From Streptomyces nitrosporeus (GTDB lineage Bacteria > Actinomycetota > Actinomycetes > Streptomycetales > Streptomycetaceae), in NCBI RefSeq assembly GCF_008704555.1, contig NZ_CP023702.1, positions 248,001 through 312,000 of the forward strand: DNA of 64,000 bases, written 5' to 3'. This document shows, one piece after another, positions 27,335 through 35,785 of this stretch; the stretch's first letter is position 1, and each line of letters starts with the position of its first letter. The notes beneath the pieces were generated by a model, which searched no databases, had not been told where the DNA came from, and saw only the letters and a list, made by a program, of their open reading frames with translations. The position numbers and the translations under genes are program-made.

Positions 27335-29380
27335 TCACGCGGGGGCGGAGCCGGTCCCCAGGTGCTGCCACAGGAAGGTGTGCACCAGGGCTTCGTTGTG
27401 GGCGGCCTGCTCGTTGTCGCTCGCTCCCGCGTGGCCGCCGCCGGTGTTCTCGTGGAGCAGGACCCGGTGGCCCAGTTCACGCAGGCGTGCGGCCGCCTTC
27501 CGGGCGTGGCCGGGATGGACCCGGTCGTCGCGGGTCGAGGTCATCAGCAGGACGGGAGGGTACTCCCGGTCCTCGGCGAGCCGGTGGTAGGGGGAGAGTT
27601 CCCTGAGGTGGGGGAGGTCGGCCGGGTCGTCCGGGTCGCCGTACTCGGCGGTCCAGGACGCTCCGGCGAGGAGCTTGTGGAAGCGCAGCATGTCCAGCAG
27701 CGGCACCTGGGCGACGATCGCGCCGAACAGGTGCGGGTAGCGGGTGAGCATGGCGCCCATGAGGAGCCCGCCGTTGCTCCCCCCTTCGGCGCCCAGCATG
27801 GCCGGTGCGGTGATGCCCCGGGCGACGAGGTCGGCGGCGACGGCCGCGAAGTCCTCGTAGGCACGCGGGCGTCCGGCGCCGAGCGCGGCCTGGTGCCAGG
27901 CCGGCCCGTATTCTCCGCCGCCCCGGATGTTCGCGATCACGTAGGTGCCGCCGCGCTCCAGCCACGCCCGGCCGGTCACCCCGCTGTAGAAGGGGGTGAG
28001 GGAGAGCTCGAAGCCGCCGTAGCCGTAGAGCAGGGCGGGGCCGGGACCGGTACGGGAGTGGTCGGGGCCGATCACGAAGTAGGGGACCCGCGTGCCGTCC
28101 CGGGAGGCCGCGAAGAACTGATGCACCGCCAGGCCAGCGGTGTCGAAGCGGGCCGGGGCCTGCTTGAGGACGTCCATGGCGTCCCGGCCGTCGCCGATGT
28201 GGCCGTGGTAGAGGGTGGACGGCTGCAGGAAGCCGGACACGCTCAGGAAGAACTCGTCCCCGGCGTCCGGGTCCGTGTCCACGACCTCGCCGGCGGACAG
28301 CGCGGGGACGTCCGCGAGCGGCTCGCGTGTCCAGCCGCCCCGGGGCGCGGGGGTGAGGACCTCGATGCGGGTGCTGACGTCGCGCATCGTCTCCAGGATC
28401 AGGTGGTGGCGGGTCCACGCGTGCCCGGCCAGGGCCGTGCGGCCGTCGGGGGTGAACAGCACCTCGGGGGTGCGCTCGCCCGCCAGGAAGGCGTCGAAGC
28501 CGAATGCCAGCAGGGAGCCCGCCGGCTGTCCCAGCCACGCGGACTTCAGGGTGACGAGCAGGTGCTCGCGGTGGGCGTGGACGGTGGCGTCGTCGGGGAC
28601 CTCGATCCTGACCGGCGTGTCGTCGGCGGTGAGGAGGTAGGTCTCGCTGTGGAAGAAGTCCGTCGACCGGCCGACGAAGTCCCGTTCGAAGCCGGGGGTG
28701 CTCTCGTGCCATCCCCAGGCCTCCACGTCACCGGTCCCTGCCTCGAAGACCGTACGGGCGTCCGCCAGCGGTGTGCCGCGCCGCCAGCGGCGTACCGTAC
28801 GGGGGTAGCCGGCGTCGGTCAGCGAGCCCGGTCCGAAGTCCGTGCCGATGAAGACGGTGTCGGCGTCGATCCATCCGGCACGGGTCTTCGCCTCCGCCAC
28901 CCGGAACCCGTCCTCGACGAAGCTCCGGGCGGCGAGGTCGAATTCGCGGACCACCACGGCGTCGCCCCCGTCACGTGACAGACGCACCAGGGCCCGGTCG
29001 TGGTCCGGCCTGCGCACCTGGGCGCCGGCCCACACCCACTTCTCGCCCTCCTCCGCGCCGAGCGCGTCGAGGTCGATCAGGACGTCCCACCCGGGGTCCT
29101 CCTTGCGGTACCGCTCCAGCGTCGTACGCCGCCACACCCCCCTGGCGTTCCCGGCGTCCTGCCAGAAGTTGTAGAGGTACGCCCCGCGGCGGACCGTCCA
29201 CGGGATGCGGTCCGAGGCGTCCAGTACCTCCCGGAGGCTCTGCTTCAGGGAGGCGAACCCGGGCCCGCGGGCCAGCGCGGCCTCCGTCTCGGCGTTCCGC
29301 TCGGCCACCCAGGCGAGGGCGGCCTCGCTCTCGACGTCTTCCAGCCACAGGTACGGGTCGTCATCAGTCACACGGAGCAT
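27335..29380 (-). CDS. Prolyl oligopeptidase-family serine peptidase (S9A)
   Basis: A 681-residue cytoplasmic peptidase that would cut short peptides after proline. An N-terminal seven-bladed propeller (residues ~70-400) gates a C-terminal alpha/beta hydrolase. Catalytic residues are in place: Ser535 (GGSNGG), Asp618/619 (TRDDRVHP) and His650 (GGGHAG); the upstream RGGGEYGP loop is also family-typical. ATG 29380 and GTG 29371 are both possible starts, neither with a strong ribosome site. Full length, no signal peptide. Confidence 0.92.
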   Translation of the reverse strand: MLRVTDDDPYLWLEDVESEAALAWVAERNAETEAALARGPGFASLKQSLREVLDASDRIPWTVRRGAYLYNFWQDAGNARGVWRRTTLERYRKEDPGWDVLIDLDALGAEEGEKWVWAGAQVRRPDHDRALVRLSRDGGDAVVVREFDLAARSFVEDGFRVAEAKTRAGWIDADTVFIGTDFGPGSLTDAGYPRTVRRWRRGTPLADARTVFEAGTGDVEAWGWHESTPGFERDFVGRSTDFFHSETYLLTADDTPVRIEVPDDATVHAHREHLLVTLKSAWLGQPAGSLLAFGFDAFLAGERTPEVLFTPDGRTALAGHAWTRHHLILETMRDVSTRIEVLTPAPRGGWTREPLADVPALSAGEVVDTDPDAGDEFFLSVSGFLQPSTLYHGHIGDGRDAMDVLKQAPARFDTAGLAVHQFFAASRDGTRVPYFVIGPDHSRTGPGPALLYGYGGFELSLTPFYSGVTGRAWLERGGTYVIANIRGGGEYGPAWHQAALGAGRPRAYEDFAAVAADLVARGITAPAMLGAEGGSNGGLLMGAMLTRYPHLFGAIVAQVPLLDMLRFHKLLAGASWTAEYGDPDDPADLPHLRELSPYHRLAEDREYPPVLLMTSTRDDRVHPGHARKAAARLRELGHRVLLHENTGGGHAGASDNEQAAHNEALVHTFLWQHLGTGSAPA

Positions 29381-29452
29381 TCTGCAGGTCCCGGACGCCT
29401 CCCTGGACCGGCACCCCGCCGCCCTTCCGTACCGCTGCCCTTCCGTCCTGCC

Positions 29453-29492
29453 GTCCCGCTGTCCCGCTGTCCCGCCGTCCCGCCGTCCCGGG
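29453..29492. repeat. Octanucleotide tandem repeat (GTCCCGCY)x5
   Basis: Five head-to-tail 8-base units, GTCCCGCT twice, GTCCCGCC twice and a final GTCCCGGG, in the intergenic space between the MFS gene terminator and the oligopeptidase start. Unit number could vary between strains. Confidence 0.85.
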
Positions 29493-29496
29493 AACG

Positions 29497-29530
29497 GCAC
29501 AGGGCCCCGGCCGGTGCCGGGGCCCTGTGC
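29497..29530 (-). terminator. Terminator hairpin of the tetR-MFS operon
   Basis: A perfect 15-base-pair stem around a CGGT loop, 40 bases beyond the MFS stop codon. Confidence 0.75.
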
Positions 29531-29572
29531 GGCGTGGGGACGCGGTGGTCCCGCACGCCGGTGGTGGTTCGC

Positions 29573-31180
29573 TCAGTGCATGGGGGCGGCCTTCGCCTCG
29601 GCGGCGGCGGCCTCCTCCGCCAGGCGCTCCATACCGCTCTGCGTCTTGAGCGGCTTCTCCTTGATGAACAGCACCGCGATCAGGGCGAGGAAGGCGAAGG
29701 GCGCGCCGACCAGGAAGACGTCCGCGGTCGCGACCCCGTACGCCTGCTCGACCACCTGGCGGGCCGGTTCGGGCAGCGTGGAGAGGTCGGGGACGCTGTG
29801 CCCGCCACCGCCGCCGGCCGCCGCGGCACCGCCGAAGCCCTTCTCCATCTCCTCGGTGACCCGGTGGGCGAGGACCGCGCCCAGCGCGCTCGTGCCGATC
29901 GCCCCGCCGAGGCTGCGGAAGAACGACAGGACGGAGGTGGCCGCGCCGAGTTCGGCGGCGGGCACGTCGTTCTGGGCGGCCAGGACCAGGTTCTGCATCA
30001 GCATGCCGACGCCGACGCCGAGGACAACCATGTAGATGCTGAGCACCGCGAAGGAGGAGTCCGCGCTGATGGTGGACAGCAGGCCCATGCCCGCCGTCAT
30101 GATGATGCCGCCGGCGATCAGGAAGCCCTTCCACTTGCCGCGGGCGGTGATGATCTGCCCGGCGATGGTGGTGGAGAGCATCAGGCCGAGGATCATCGGG
30201 AGGCTCATCAGCCCGGCGGCCGTCGGGGACTTGCCCAGCGAGATCTGGAAGTACTGGGACAGGAAGACCGTGCCGCCGAACATGGCCACACCGACCAGCA
30301 GGCTCGCCACGGTGGTCAGGGTGACCGTGCGGTTGCGGAAGATGTCCAGCGGGATCATGGGCTCGGAGACCCGGGACTCGACGAAGACGGCCGCGGCGAT
30401 CAGGACCACGCCGGCGCTGACCAGGGCGGCGGTCTGCCAGGACGCCCAGTCGAAGTTGTTGCCCGCGAGGGTGATCCAGAGCAGCAGGGCGCTGACACCG
30501 CTCATGATGAGGACGGCGCCGAGGTAGTCGATCTTCACCTCGCGGCGGACCGTGGGCAGCTTCAGCGTCTTCTGGAGCAGCACGATCGCCAGCAGGGCGA
30601 ACGGCACGCCGATGAAGAAGCACCAGCGCCATCCGAGCCAGGACGTGTCGACGAGGACCCCGCCGATGAGCGGTCCGGCGACGGTGCCGACGGCGAAGAC
30701 GGCACCGAAGATGCCGGAGTAGCGGCCGAGTTCACGCGGCGGGATGATCGCCGCCATGACGACCTGGGCGAGGGCGGTGAGACCGCCCGCGCCGATGCCC
30801 TGGACGACCCGGCTCACGATGAGCAGGCCGATGCTGTGGGAGAAGCCGGCGACGAGCGAGCCGACGACGAACATCCCGAGCGAGAGCTGGATGAGCAGCT
30901 TCTTGTCGTAGAGGTCGGAGAGCTTGCCCCAGATCGGCACGGTCGCCGTCATGGCCAGCAGTTCCGCGGTGACGACCCAGGTGTACGAGGACTGGCTGCC
31001 CTGCAGGTCGGAGATGATCCTGGGGAGGGCGTTGGCGACCACGGTGGAGGCCAGGATGGCCACGAACATGCCGGCCATGAGTCCCGACATGGCCTGGAGT
31101 ATGTGTTTGCGTGTCATGGTCGGTGCGGCCCCCTCGAGCGCACCGGCCTCACCGCTTTCGGGTGTGAGAGCAGCGGTCAT
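29573..31180 (-). CDS. MFS drug:proton antiporter, DHA2 (EmrB/QacA) 14-TM type
   Basis: A 535-residue efflux pump with 14 predicted membrane helices. Family motifs: WVVTAELLAMTATVPIWGKLSDLYDKK (motif A), VSRVVQGIGAGGL (motif B) and FGAVFAVGTVAGPLIGG (motif C of antiporters). A Gly/Ala-rich extracytoplasmic loop (AAAAGGGGG) lies before the last helix pair. ATG 31180 has GAGGAA upstream. It follows the tetR gene by 85 bases in the same direction, so it is very probably induced when a substrate drug binds that repressor. Confidence 0.93.
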   Translation of the reverse strand: MTAALTPESGEAGALEGAAPTMTRKHILQAMSGLMAGMFVAILASTVVANALPRIISDLQGSQSSYTWVVTAELLAMTATVPIWGKLSDLYDKKLLIQLSLGMFVVGSLVAGFSHSIGLLIVSRVVQGIGAGGLTALAQVVMAAIIPPRELGRYSGIFGAVFAVGTVAGPLIGGVLVDTSWLGWRWCFFIGVPFALLAIVLLQKTLKLPTVRREVKIDYLGAVLIMSGVSALLLWITLAGNNFDWASWQTAALVSAGVVLIAAAVFVESRVSEPMIPLDIFRNRTVTLTTVASLLVGVAMFGGTVFLSQYFQISLGKSPTAAGLMSLPMILGLMLSTTIAGQIITARGKWKGFLIAGGIIMTAGMGLLSTISADSSFAVLSIYMVVLGVGVGMLMQNLVLAAQNDVPAAELGAATSVLSFFRSLGGAIGTSALGAVLAHRVTEEMEKGFGGAAAAGGGGGHSVPDLSTLPEPARQVVEQAYGVATADVFLVGAPFAFLALIAVLFIKEKPLKTQSGMERLAEEAAAAEAKAAPMH

Positions 31181-31265
31181 CGGCTTACGTTCCTCGTTCT
31201 CTGCTGATGGACCCCCGGAGGGGTTGTGCGGATGTGCCGCGGCCGCCCGGAGCGGCCGATGGGTC

Positions 31266-31871
31266 TCAGTAGTCCAGTCCGGCGGCGAGCGAGGCGAAGG
31301 CCTCGCGGTAGATGCTCTGGAACGGGCGCTTGCGGCCGGAGGCCACCCAGAGCTCGGCCGACGCGCGTACCGCGGCGATCGCCACATGGGCGAGCAGCCT
31401 CGGGGCGAGGTCGGAGTCCGGGTCCTGGCCGAGCCGTTCGGCCAGGACGGCGACCAGTGCGCGCTCGTCAGCCCCCTGGGCCGCCAGGAATCCCGGCAGC
31501 AGGGAGGGGCTCTTGGTGAGTGCTGCCATACGCAGCTCCCAGCGTTCCTGGTCCTCCTCGAAGTCGGCGAGTTCCTGAGCCAGCCCTTCACTGAGGGCGC
31601 CGAGTGCCGACAGTTCCCCCGGTGCGTCCAGCACCGCCTGCCGTGAACGCTCGGCGCATCCCCGGTCGGGGCGGGTGACCGCGTCCTCCAGGCATGCGAA
31701 GTAGTTGAAGAACGTGCGGACGGACACGCCGACCTCGTCGGTCACCGCCTCCACCGTCACGTTCTCGATCCCCCGCTCGGCGGCGTACCGGAGTGCCGCG
31801 TCCGCCAGGGCGTCACGTGTCGCGCGCTTCTTGCGCTCGCGTAGCCCGGAGGGCGGGTCGTCGGAACTCAC
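31266..31871 (-). CDS. TetR-family repressor of the MFS operon
   Basis: A 201-residue protein with an N-terminal TetR helix-turn-helix (RDALADAALRYAAERGIENVTVEAVTDEVGVSVRTFFNYF) and a helical ligand domain. GTG 31871 is the only in-frame start that keeps the operator outside the gene. Two palindromes lie just upstream, so it should repress its own operon together with the MFS pump. Confidence 0.9.
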   Translation of the reverse strand: MSSDDPPSGLRERKKRATRDALADAALRYAAERGIENVTVEAVTDEVGVSVRTFFNYFACLEDAVTRPDRGCAERSRQAVLDAPGELSALGALSEGLAQELADFEEDQERWELRMAALTKSPSLLPGFLAAQGADERALVAVLAERLGQDPDSDLAPRLLAHVAIAAVRASAELWVASGRKRPFQSIYREAFASLAAGLDY

Positions 31872-31876
31872 GGGAA

Positions 31877-31908
31877 TGCATCTTATGCAATTTTGCACGG
31901 TGTGCAAA
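31877..31908. promoter_or_regulatory. Tandem TetR operator dyads
   Basis: Two palindromes side by side: TGCAT-CTT-ATGCA (31877-31889) and TTTGCAC-GGT-GTGCAAA (31892-31908). Both share TGCA half-sites and lie 6-37 bases upstream of the tetR start. Confidence 0.75.
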
Positions 31909-31946
31909 TCTATTTCCGGACCGCCGCGCTCCCCCCGGGCACGACG

Positions 31947-31990
31947 ACGGGCGGGAGGGCCGGCGGATGTCCGCCGGCCCTCCCGCCCGT
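31947..31990 (-). terminator. Strong hairpin at the end of the gas-vesicle region
   Basis: A 21-base-pair perfect stem with a TG loop, 20 bases past the last gene of the minus-strand gas-vesicle region, insulating it from the tetR promoter. Confidence 0.75.
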
Positions 31991-32010
31991 GTGTACCCGT
32001 CCGCCCCCGG

Positions 32011-32439
32011 TCAGATACGCCCGCCGGTGAGCCGGGTGATCGGGCCGCCGTGGACCTTCGCGGTCTGGCGCCCCAGGGCGAACGCGCCCCCGACCAGGCC
32101 GCCGATCCCGGCGGCGGCACCGACGGCGACGGCCTTGCGGTGCTTGACGACGGTCCACGCGGTGCCCGCCGTGGAGGCGGCCTTGCCCACGGTCGAGGCG
32201 ACGGTCTGCCGGCCGGTCTCCCAGCCGGCGGTGGCCATCCGCCTGGTCGCCAGGCCGGCGGAACGCACACCGGAATCCGCGGCCTCACCGGCCTGCCGGG
32301 CCGACGACTTGGCCTTCGAAGCTGCGACCGCGGAGTCGGACTTGGCCCGGTCGGCCGCGGCGGTGGCCTTCTTGGCCTGCGTCTTGGTCCTGGTAGCCGT
32401 GTCGTTCACGTTCTTGTTCTCTTCGTTCTCTGCAGTCAT
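32011..32439 (-). CDS. Ala/Lys-rich gas-vesicle-cluster accessory protein
   Basis: A 142-residue protein at the end of the gvp cluster. Residues 10-70 are an uninterrupted Ala/Lys/Thr/Ser helix (KTQAKKATAAADRAKSDSA), probably a coiled coil or DNA/RNA-binding rod. A glycine-rich hydrophobic segment (VAVGAAAGIGGLVGGAFALG, ~104-123) could enter a membrane or vesicle shell. It starts 54 bases after gvpK in the same direction, so it likely belongs to the operon. It is not one of the ten named gvp genes and its function is unknown. Confidence 0.7.
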   Translation of the reverse strand: MTAENEENKNVNDTATRTKTQAKKATAAADRAKSDSAVAASKAKSSARQAGEAADSGVRSAGLATRRMATAGWETGRQTVASTVGKAASTAGTAWTVVKHRKAVAVGAAAGIGGLVGGAFALGRQTAKVHGGPITRLTGGRI

Positions 32440-32493
32440 GGTGCTCGTATTGCCTTCCCGTTGTGTTCGAAACAGCCGATTCTCACCGCGTGT

Positions 32494-32892
32494 TCAATCC
32501 CTGGGCAGAAGAGATCCCAGTGGACCGAGATCGAGATTGAGGTCGTCCATGGTCAGGCCGTAGCGCTCGCAGAGTTCCGACATGCGGTCCTGGAGGATCA
32601 TCAGCGTCATCCCGATGCGCTCTTCCTGGTCCTCCTCCAGGTCACCCTGGTCGACCCGGTGGAGCGCGGTGCGCTCCATGAGCTGGCGCAGCAGTTCGAC
32701 GATGGTGAGTACCAGTTTGATCAGGTCGCGTTCCACCGTGTCTGGGTCGGTCGCCAGGCGCCGCGCGGGCCCGCCGGGTGTCTTCCCGGCTTCCCCCGGA
32801 GCCGCGGGGGCGAGGCCGAAGGCGCTTGCCGCCGCCTGCGCGACTTCCCGCAGCTCGTCTCCCTGGGTGTGCCTTCCGGGTTCATCCGCCAT
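32494..32892 (-). CDS. gvpK: Gas vesicle protein GvpK
   Basis: A 132-residue GvpK, a small helical accessory protein needed for normal vesicle assembly or shape. The core VERDLIKLVLTIVELLRQLMERTALHRVDQGDLEEDQEERIG and the end MTLMILQDRMSEL are typical. ATG 32892 has GAAGGAGG upstream. It closes the conserved order gvpO-A-F-G-Y-Z-J-L-S-K. Confidence 0.93.
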   Translation of the reverse strand: MADEPGRHTQGDELREVAQAAASAFGLAPAAPGEAGKTPGGPARRLATDPDTVERDLIKLVLTIVELLRQLMERTALHRVDQGDLEEDQEERIGMTLMILQDRMSELCERYGLTMDDLNLDLGPLGSLLPRD

Positions 32893-32934
32893 GGCGGCCG
32901 GCCTCCTTCGTTCCGTTTCGCCTCTCGTCCGGTC

Positions 32935-33198
32935 TCACCACGGCGCCGGTTCGTCCGAGGTGATCGAGCGGATCACCGCTCTGAGGTTGATGTGCACCAG
33001 GTCGATGTCGGCGATGGACAGGACGAGGTCACCGGTGAGCACCGCTCCCCCGTTCAGCAGCCGGTCCAGGAGGTCGATGAGTGCCACCTGGCGCCCGGCG
33101 AGTGAATCGGCGGGCTCGTCCGCCGCCGCGGCGGGAACCACCTGTTCGCCGGTGACGCGCACGACTCCGTCGGTGCCGTCGGTGCCACCGGCCGTCAT
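32935..33198 (-). CDS. gvpS: Gas vesicle protein GvpS (GvpA/J superfamily)
   Basis: An 87-residue protein related to the shell protein GvpA: LIDLLDRLLNGGAVLTGDLVLSIADIDLVHINLRAVI keeps the alpha-beta-beta core. Such GvpA paralogues probably sit at the vesicle tip or nucleate assembly. ATG 33198 overlaps the gvpL stop (ATGA), so the genes are coupled. Confidence 0.88.
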   Translation of the reverse strand: MTAGGTDGTDGVVRVTGEQVVPAAAADEPADSLAGRQVALIDLLDRLLNGGAVLTGDLVLSIADIDLVHINLRAVIRSITSDEPAPW

Positions 33199-34013
33199 AC
33201 GCCACCCGCCGGCACCGGGGGCGGTGTGGAGAAGGAGTACGGCGCCCAGGGGCCGGTGATCTCGACACGCACTCCCGGTGTGCCGTCGGCGATCCCCGCG
33301 AGCGCGGCCCGGAAGGCGGGGACCTGGTCCACGGGTACCAGATACGCCTCGTTGGCGATGTTCTCCCCCGCACCGGTGGCGAGTTCGCCCTGCTGCGGCC
33401 GGTGGGAGACATGGTCGCTGACGAAGCCGGCCACCCTGGCCGGCACCTCGGCCGCCACCGCACCCGCCGCCCGGTAGGCATCCTGGTGGTGCTGCCGCTG
33501 CGCACGGCGCTGCCGGAGATAGGCCCGGCCCGGCCCGTCCGCGGCCGGGGCGGGGGCGCTGTCGGCGGGCGGCGCGGCGGCCCGCGGGTCCGCGTACACC
33601 TTGACCCCGAGTTCGACGTGGCCTTCGAGGTGCTCCAGCAGGGCCGTGAACTCCCGTCGGCGGTCTGTCAGCAACTGCCGTACGCGCTCGTCGTCGAGGT
33701 AGACCGTGGCCAGCCGCATGGGGAGGACGGTCGCGTGGGCGCAGCCGTCCTCGACGACGCGGTGGTGGTCCCGGGCCAGCGCTTCGAGGCGTTCCAGGTC
33801 CTCCATCCGCGCCTGCATGCCCTCGGTACCGTACGTGGCCGCCGGCACCGACGAGACCAGGGCGATCAGGCCCGCGGCCCCGACGGTCCGCAGGGGGGCG
33901 CCCTCCAGGCCGGGCCGGCCGGGGAGGGCCGCCTGGACGGGCGTCCCTTCCCGGCCGACGGCGTAGACGTAGGTCATGGTGGGCTCGGCCGCGGGGTTCT
34001 CCCCGGTGTTCAC
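33195..34013 (-). CDS. gvpL: Gas vesicle protein GvpL (GvpF/L family)
   Basis: A 272-residue GvpL/F protein: MTYVYAVGR start-up strand, TVLPMRLATVYLDDE, and the ending ITGPWAPYSF, the family signature. GvpF/L proteins bind GvpA monomers and chaperone assembly. GTG 34013 overlaps the gvpJ stop (GTGA). It is longer than gvpF mainly by an Ala/Pro-rich insert at about 145-165. Confidence 0.92.
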   Translation of the reverse strand: MNTGENPAAEPTMTYVYAVGREGTPVQAALPGRPGLEGAPLRTVGAAGLIALVSSVPAATYGTEGMQARMEDLERLEALARDHHRVVEDGCAHATVLPMRLATVYLDDERVRQLLTDRRREFTALLEHLEGHVELGVKVYADPRAAAPPADSAPAPAADGPGRAYLRQRRAQRQHHQDAYRAAGAVAAEVPARVAGFVSDHVSHRPQQGELATGAGENIANEAYLVPVDQVPAFRAALAGIADGTPGVRVEITGPWAPYSFSTPPPVPAGGV

Positions 34014-34471
34014 CTGTCCTCCTCCTCACGGTGGACCGTCTCCGGGCGGCCCGGGGCGTCCCAGGCGTCGGTGGCCGTGGTGCCGGGGAGTCCGGCGGCG
34101 GCCCTGAGCCCGGCGATCTCCGCCCGGAGCCGCGCGTTCTCCTCCTCCAGCGGGGCGGCCGCGGTGGCCTGGGCCACCGGCTCACGACCCTGCACCGCCC
34201 GGCCGGTGGAGGCCCGGGAGGAGAGCGACGGGTCGTGCTCCCACCAGTCGATGCCCATCTCCTTCGCCTTGTCCACGGAGGCGACGAGCAGTCTCAGCTT
34301 GATGGTCAGGAGTTCGATGTCGAGCAGATTGATCTGGATGTCGCCCGCGATGACGACGCCTTTGTCCAGGACGCGTTCCAGGATGTCGGCCAGGTTCGCG
34401 GACGGCCCCTGCCCGCCGTACGGGGAGGCTCCCGAGGAGGTCCCCATACGGCCGGCCAGTGATTCGGACAC
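34010..34471 (-). CDS. gvpJ: Gas vesicle protein GvpJ (GvpA superfamily)
   Basis: A 153-residue GvpA paralogue. Residues 24-75 hold the shell-type core (LADILERVLDKGVVIAGDIQINLLDIELLTIKLRLLVASVDKAKEMG); a short coiled coil (LEEENARLRAEIAGLRAA) and an acidic tail follow. It is a minor structural or nucleation protein. The start is GTG 34471; ATG at codon 9 is the alternative. It overlaps gvpL. Confidence 0.9.
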   Translation of the reverse strand: MSESLAGRMGTSSGASPYGGQGPSANLADILERVLDKGVVIAGDIQINLLDIELLTIKLRLLVASVDKAKEMGIDWWEHDPSLSSRASTGRAVQGREPVAQATAAAPLEEENARLRAEIAGLRAAAGLPGTTATDAWDAPGRPETVHREEEDR

Positions 34472-34510
34472 GTGGATCAGTCCCGTCGGTGCTGCTGTCG
34501 GCGGCGCATG

Positions 34511-35785
34511 TCAGCCACGCGCCGCGGCGGTCCGGCGCCGGCCTTCCCCGGCCGGCTCCTCGCCTTCTTCTTCGTCGTCCTCGTCGTCGTAGTCCTCGTA
34601 CGTACCGTCGTCCGAAGGCTCCTCGTCGTCCGGGGCCGCTTCTTCGTCCTCGTCATCGGCCTCGTCGTCGGCCTCGTCCCCGTCCTCGTCGTCGGCCTCG
34701 CGGAATTCCTCCGCGTCGTCGTCCTCGGGGGCCGGGTCCTCGTCCGCGTCGTCGGCCTCGTCCGGGTCGTCCTCGCCGTCGTCAGCCTCGTCCTCGTCGA
34801 CCGGGGCGCTCTCCTCGTCCGGGTCATCCTCCTCGTCCGGGTCATCCTCCTCGTCCGGGTCGTCGACGAGTTCCTCGTCGTCCTCCGGCCCGTTCTCCCG
34901 GCTCTCCGGCCCGTCCTCGCGGTCCTGGTCCTCCGGGGCCTCGGCCTCTTCCCGTTCGACGGCCTCCTCGTGGCCGAGGACGACCTCGCCGTCCCGGACC
35001 TCACCGCGCCAGCCGTCCGTCGCCTCGCCCCGCATCATGATGAACTTGCGGTAGAGCTTGAGGTCGAGACGGGCGCGGCGGCCCTGGGCCCGCCAGATGT
35101 TGCCGGTCTTCTCGAACAGCCCCTTGGGGAAGTACTCGAGGACCAGCAGGACCCGGGTCAGGTTGTCGGTGAGCGGGTGGAAGGTCACCACCCCCTTGAC
35201 CGTCCCCTTGGCTCCCTCGGTCGTCCAGGTGATCCGCTCGTCCGGGATCTGTTCGGTGACGTTGGCCTTCCAGCTGCGTGTGGACTTGGCGACCTTCACC
35301 TTCCAGTTGCTGGTGGTGTCGTCGGCCTTCTCCACGCTGACGACACCCTTGGCGAAGGTGCTGAACTCCTGGAACTGGGTCCACTGGTCGTACGCCTCGC
35401 GCACGGGCACGCCGACGTCGATGTCCTCGCTGATCGTGACGCTCTTCGACTTGCCGCCCCCGCCCTTGCGCCCCTTGCCGAACAGCCCCTTGACCTTGTC
35501 CTTGAGGGCGTCCTTGGCGTGGGAGGCGCCTGCGGTCAGCACGGCCTGGGCGGGGCTCTTCCCCTCGCCGAGCGCCTTGCCGCCCTTGGCGAGGCTCTTG
35601 ACGGCACCGCCGGGCGCCTTACCCTCGGCGAGCCTGCCCGCGCCTTCGCCCAGCCTGCGGCCGAGGTCGGTCACCGTGTGCTGCGCCCGTGCCCGGAGGT
35701 AGTTCTGCAGTTCCTCCTTGAGGCGCTCGGTGGCGGGGTTCTCCGCGACCTCGTTCTTCAGTTTGCCGAACGCCGACTCAGCCAC
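34511..35785 (-). CDS. gvpZ: Gas vesicle protein GvpZ, SRPBCC domain with long acidic tail
   Basis: A 424-residue protein. Residues 1-112 are helical and basic, 115-262 form an SRPBCC (polyketide cyclase/START-like) domain (YDQWTQFQEFSTFAKGVVSVE, ITWTTEGAKGTVKG), and ~272-412 are almost only Asp and Glu. In Streptomyces gvp clusters this position is held by GvpZ, function unknown. GTG 35785 matches the start of relatives better than GTG 35794. It overlaps gvpY by eight bases. The acidic tail is far longer than a lipid-binding domain needs. Confidence 0.85.
   Translation of the reverse strand: MAESAFGKLKNEVAENPATERLKEELQNYLRARAQHTVTDLGRRLGEGAGRLAEGKAPGGAVKSLAKGGKALGEGKSPAQAVLTAGASHAKDALKDKVKGLFGKGRKGGGGKSKSVTISEDIDVGVPVREAYDQWTQFQEFSTFAKGVVSVEKADDTTSNWKVKVAKSTRSWKANVTEQIPDERITWTTEGAKGTVKGVVTFHPLTDNLTRVLLVLEYFPKGLFEKTGNIWRAQGRRARLDLKLYRKFIMMRGEATDGWRGEVRDGEVVLGHEEAVEREEAEAPEDQDREDGPESRENGPEDDEELVDDPDEEDDPDEEDDPDEESAPVDEDEADDGEDDPDEADDADEDPAPEDDDAEEFREADDEDGDEADDEADDEDEEAAPDDEEPSDDGTYEDYDDEDDEEEGEEPAGEGRRRTAAARG

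Noticed and set aside
29453..29492. GTCCCGCY repeats as a CRISPR array or plasmid iteron origin
   Set aside because: Units are only 8 bases with no spacers, and no replication or Cas gene is nearby.
34545..34972. Acidic run in gvpZ read on the other strand as a long Leu/Val-rich protein
   Set aside because: It is the complement of Asp/Glu codons (GTC/CTC runs) and has no start site or domain.
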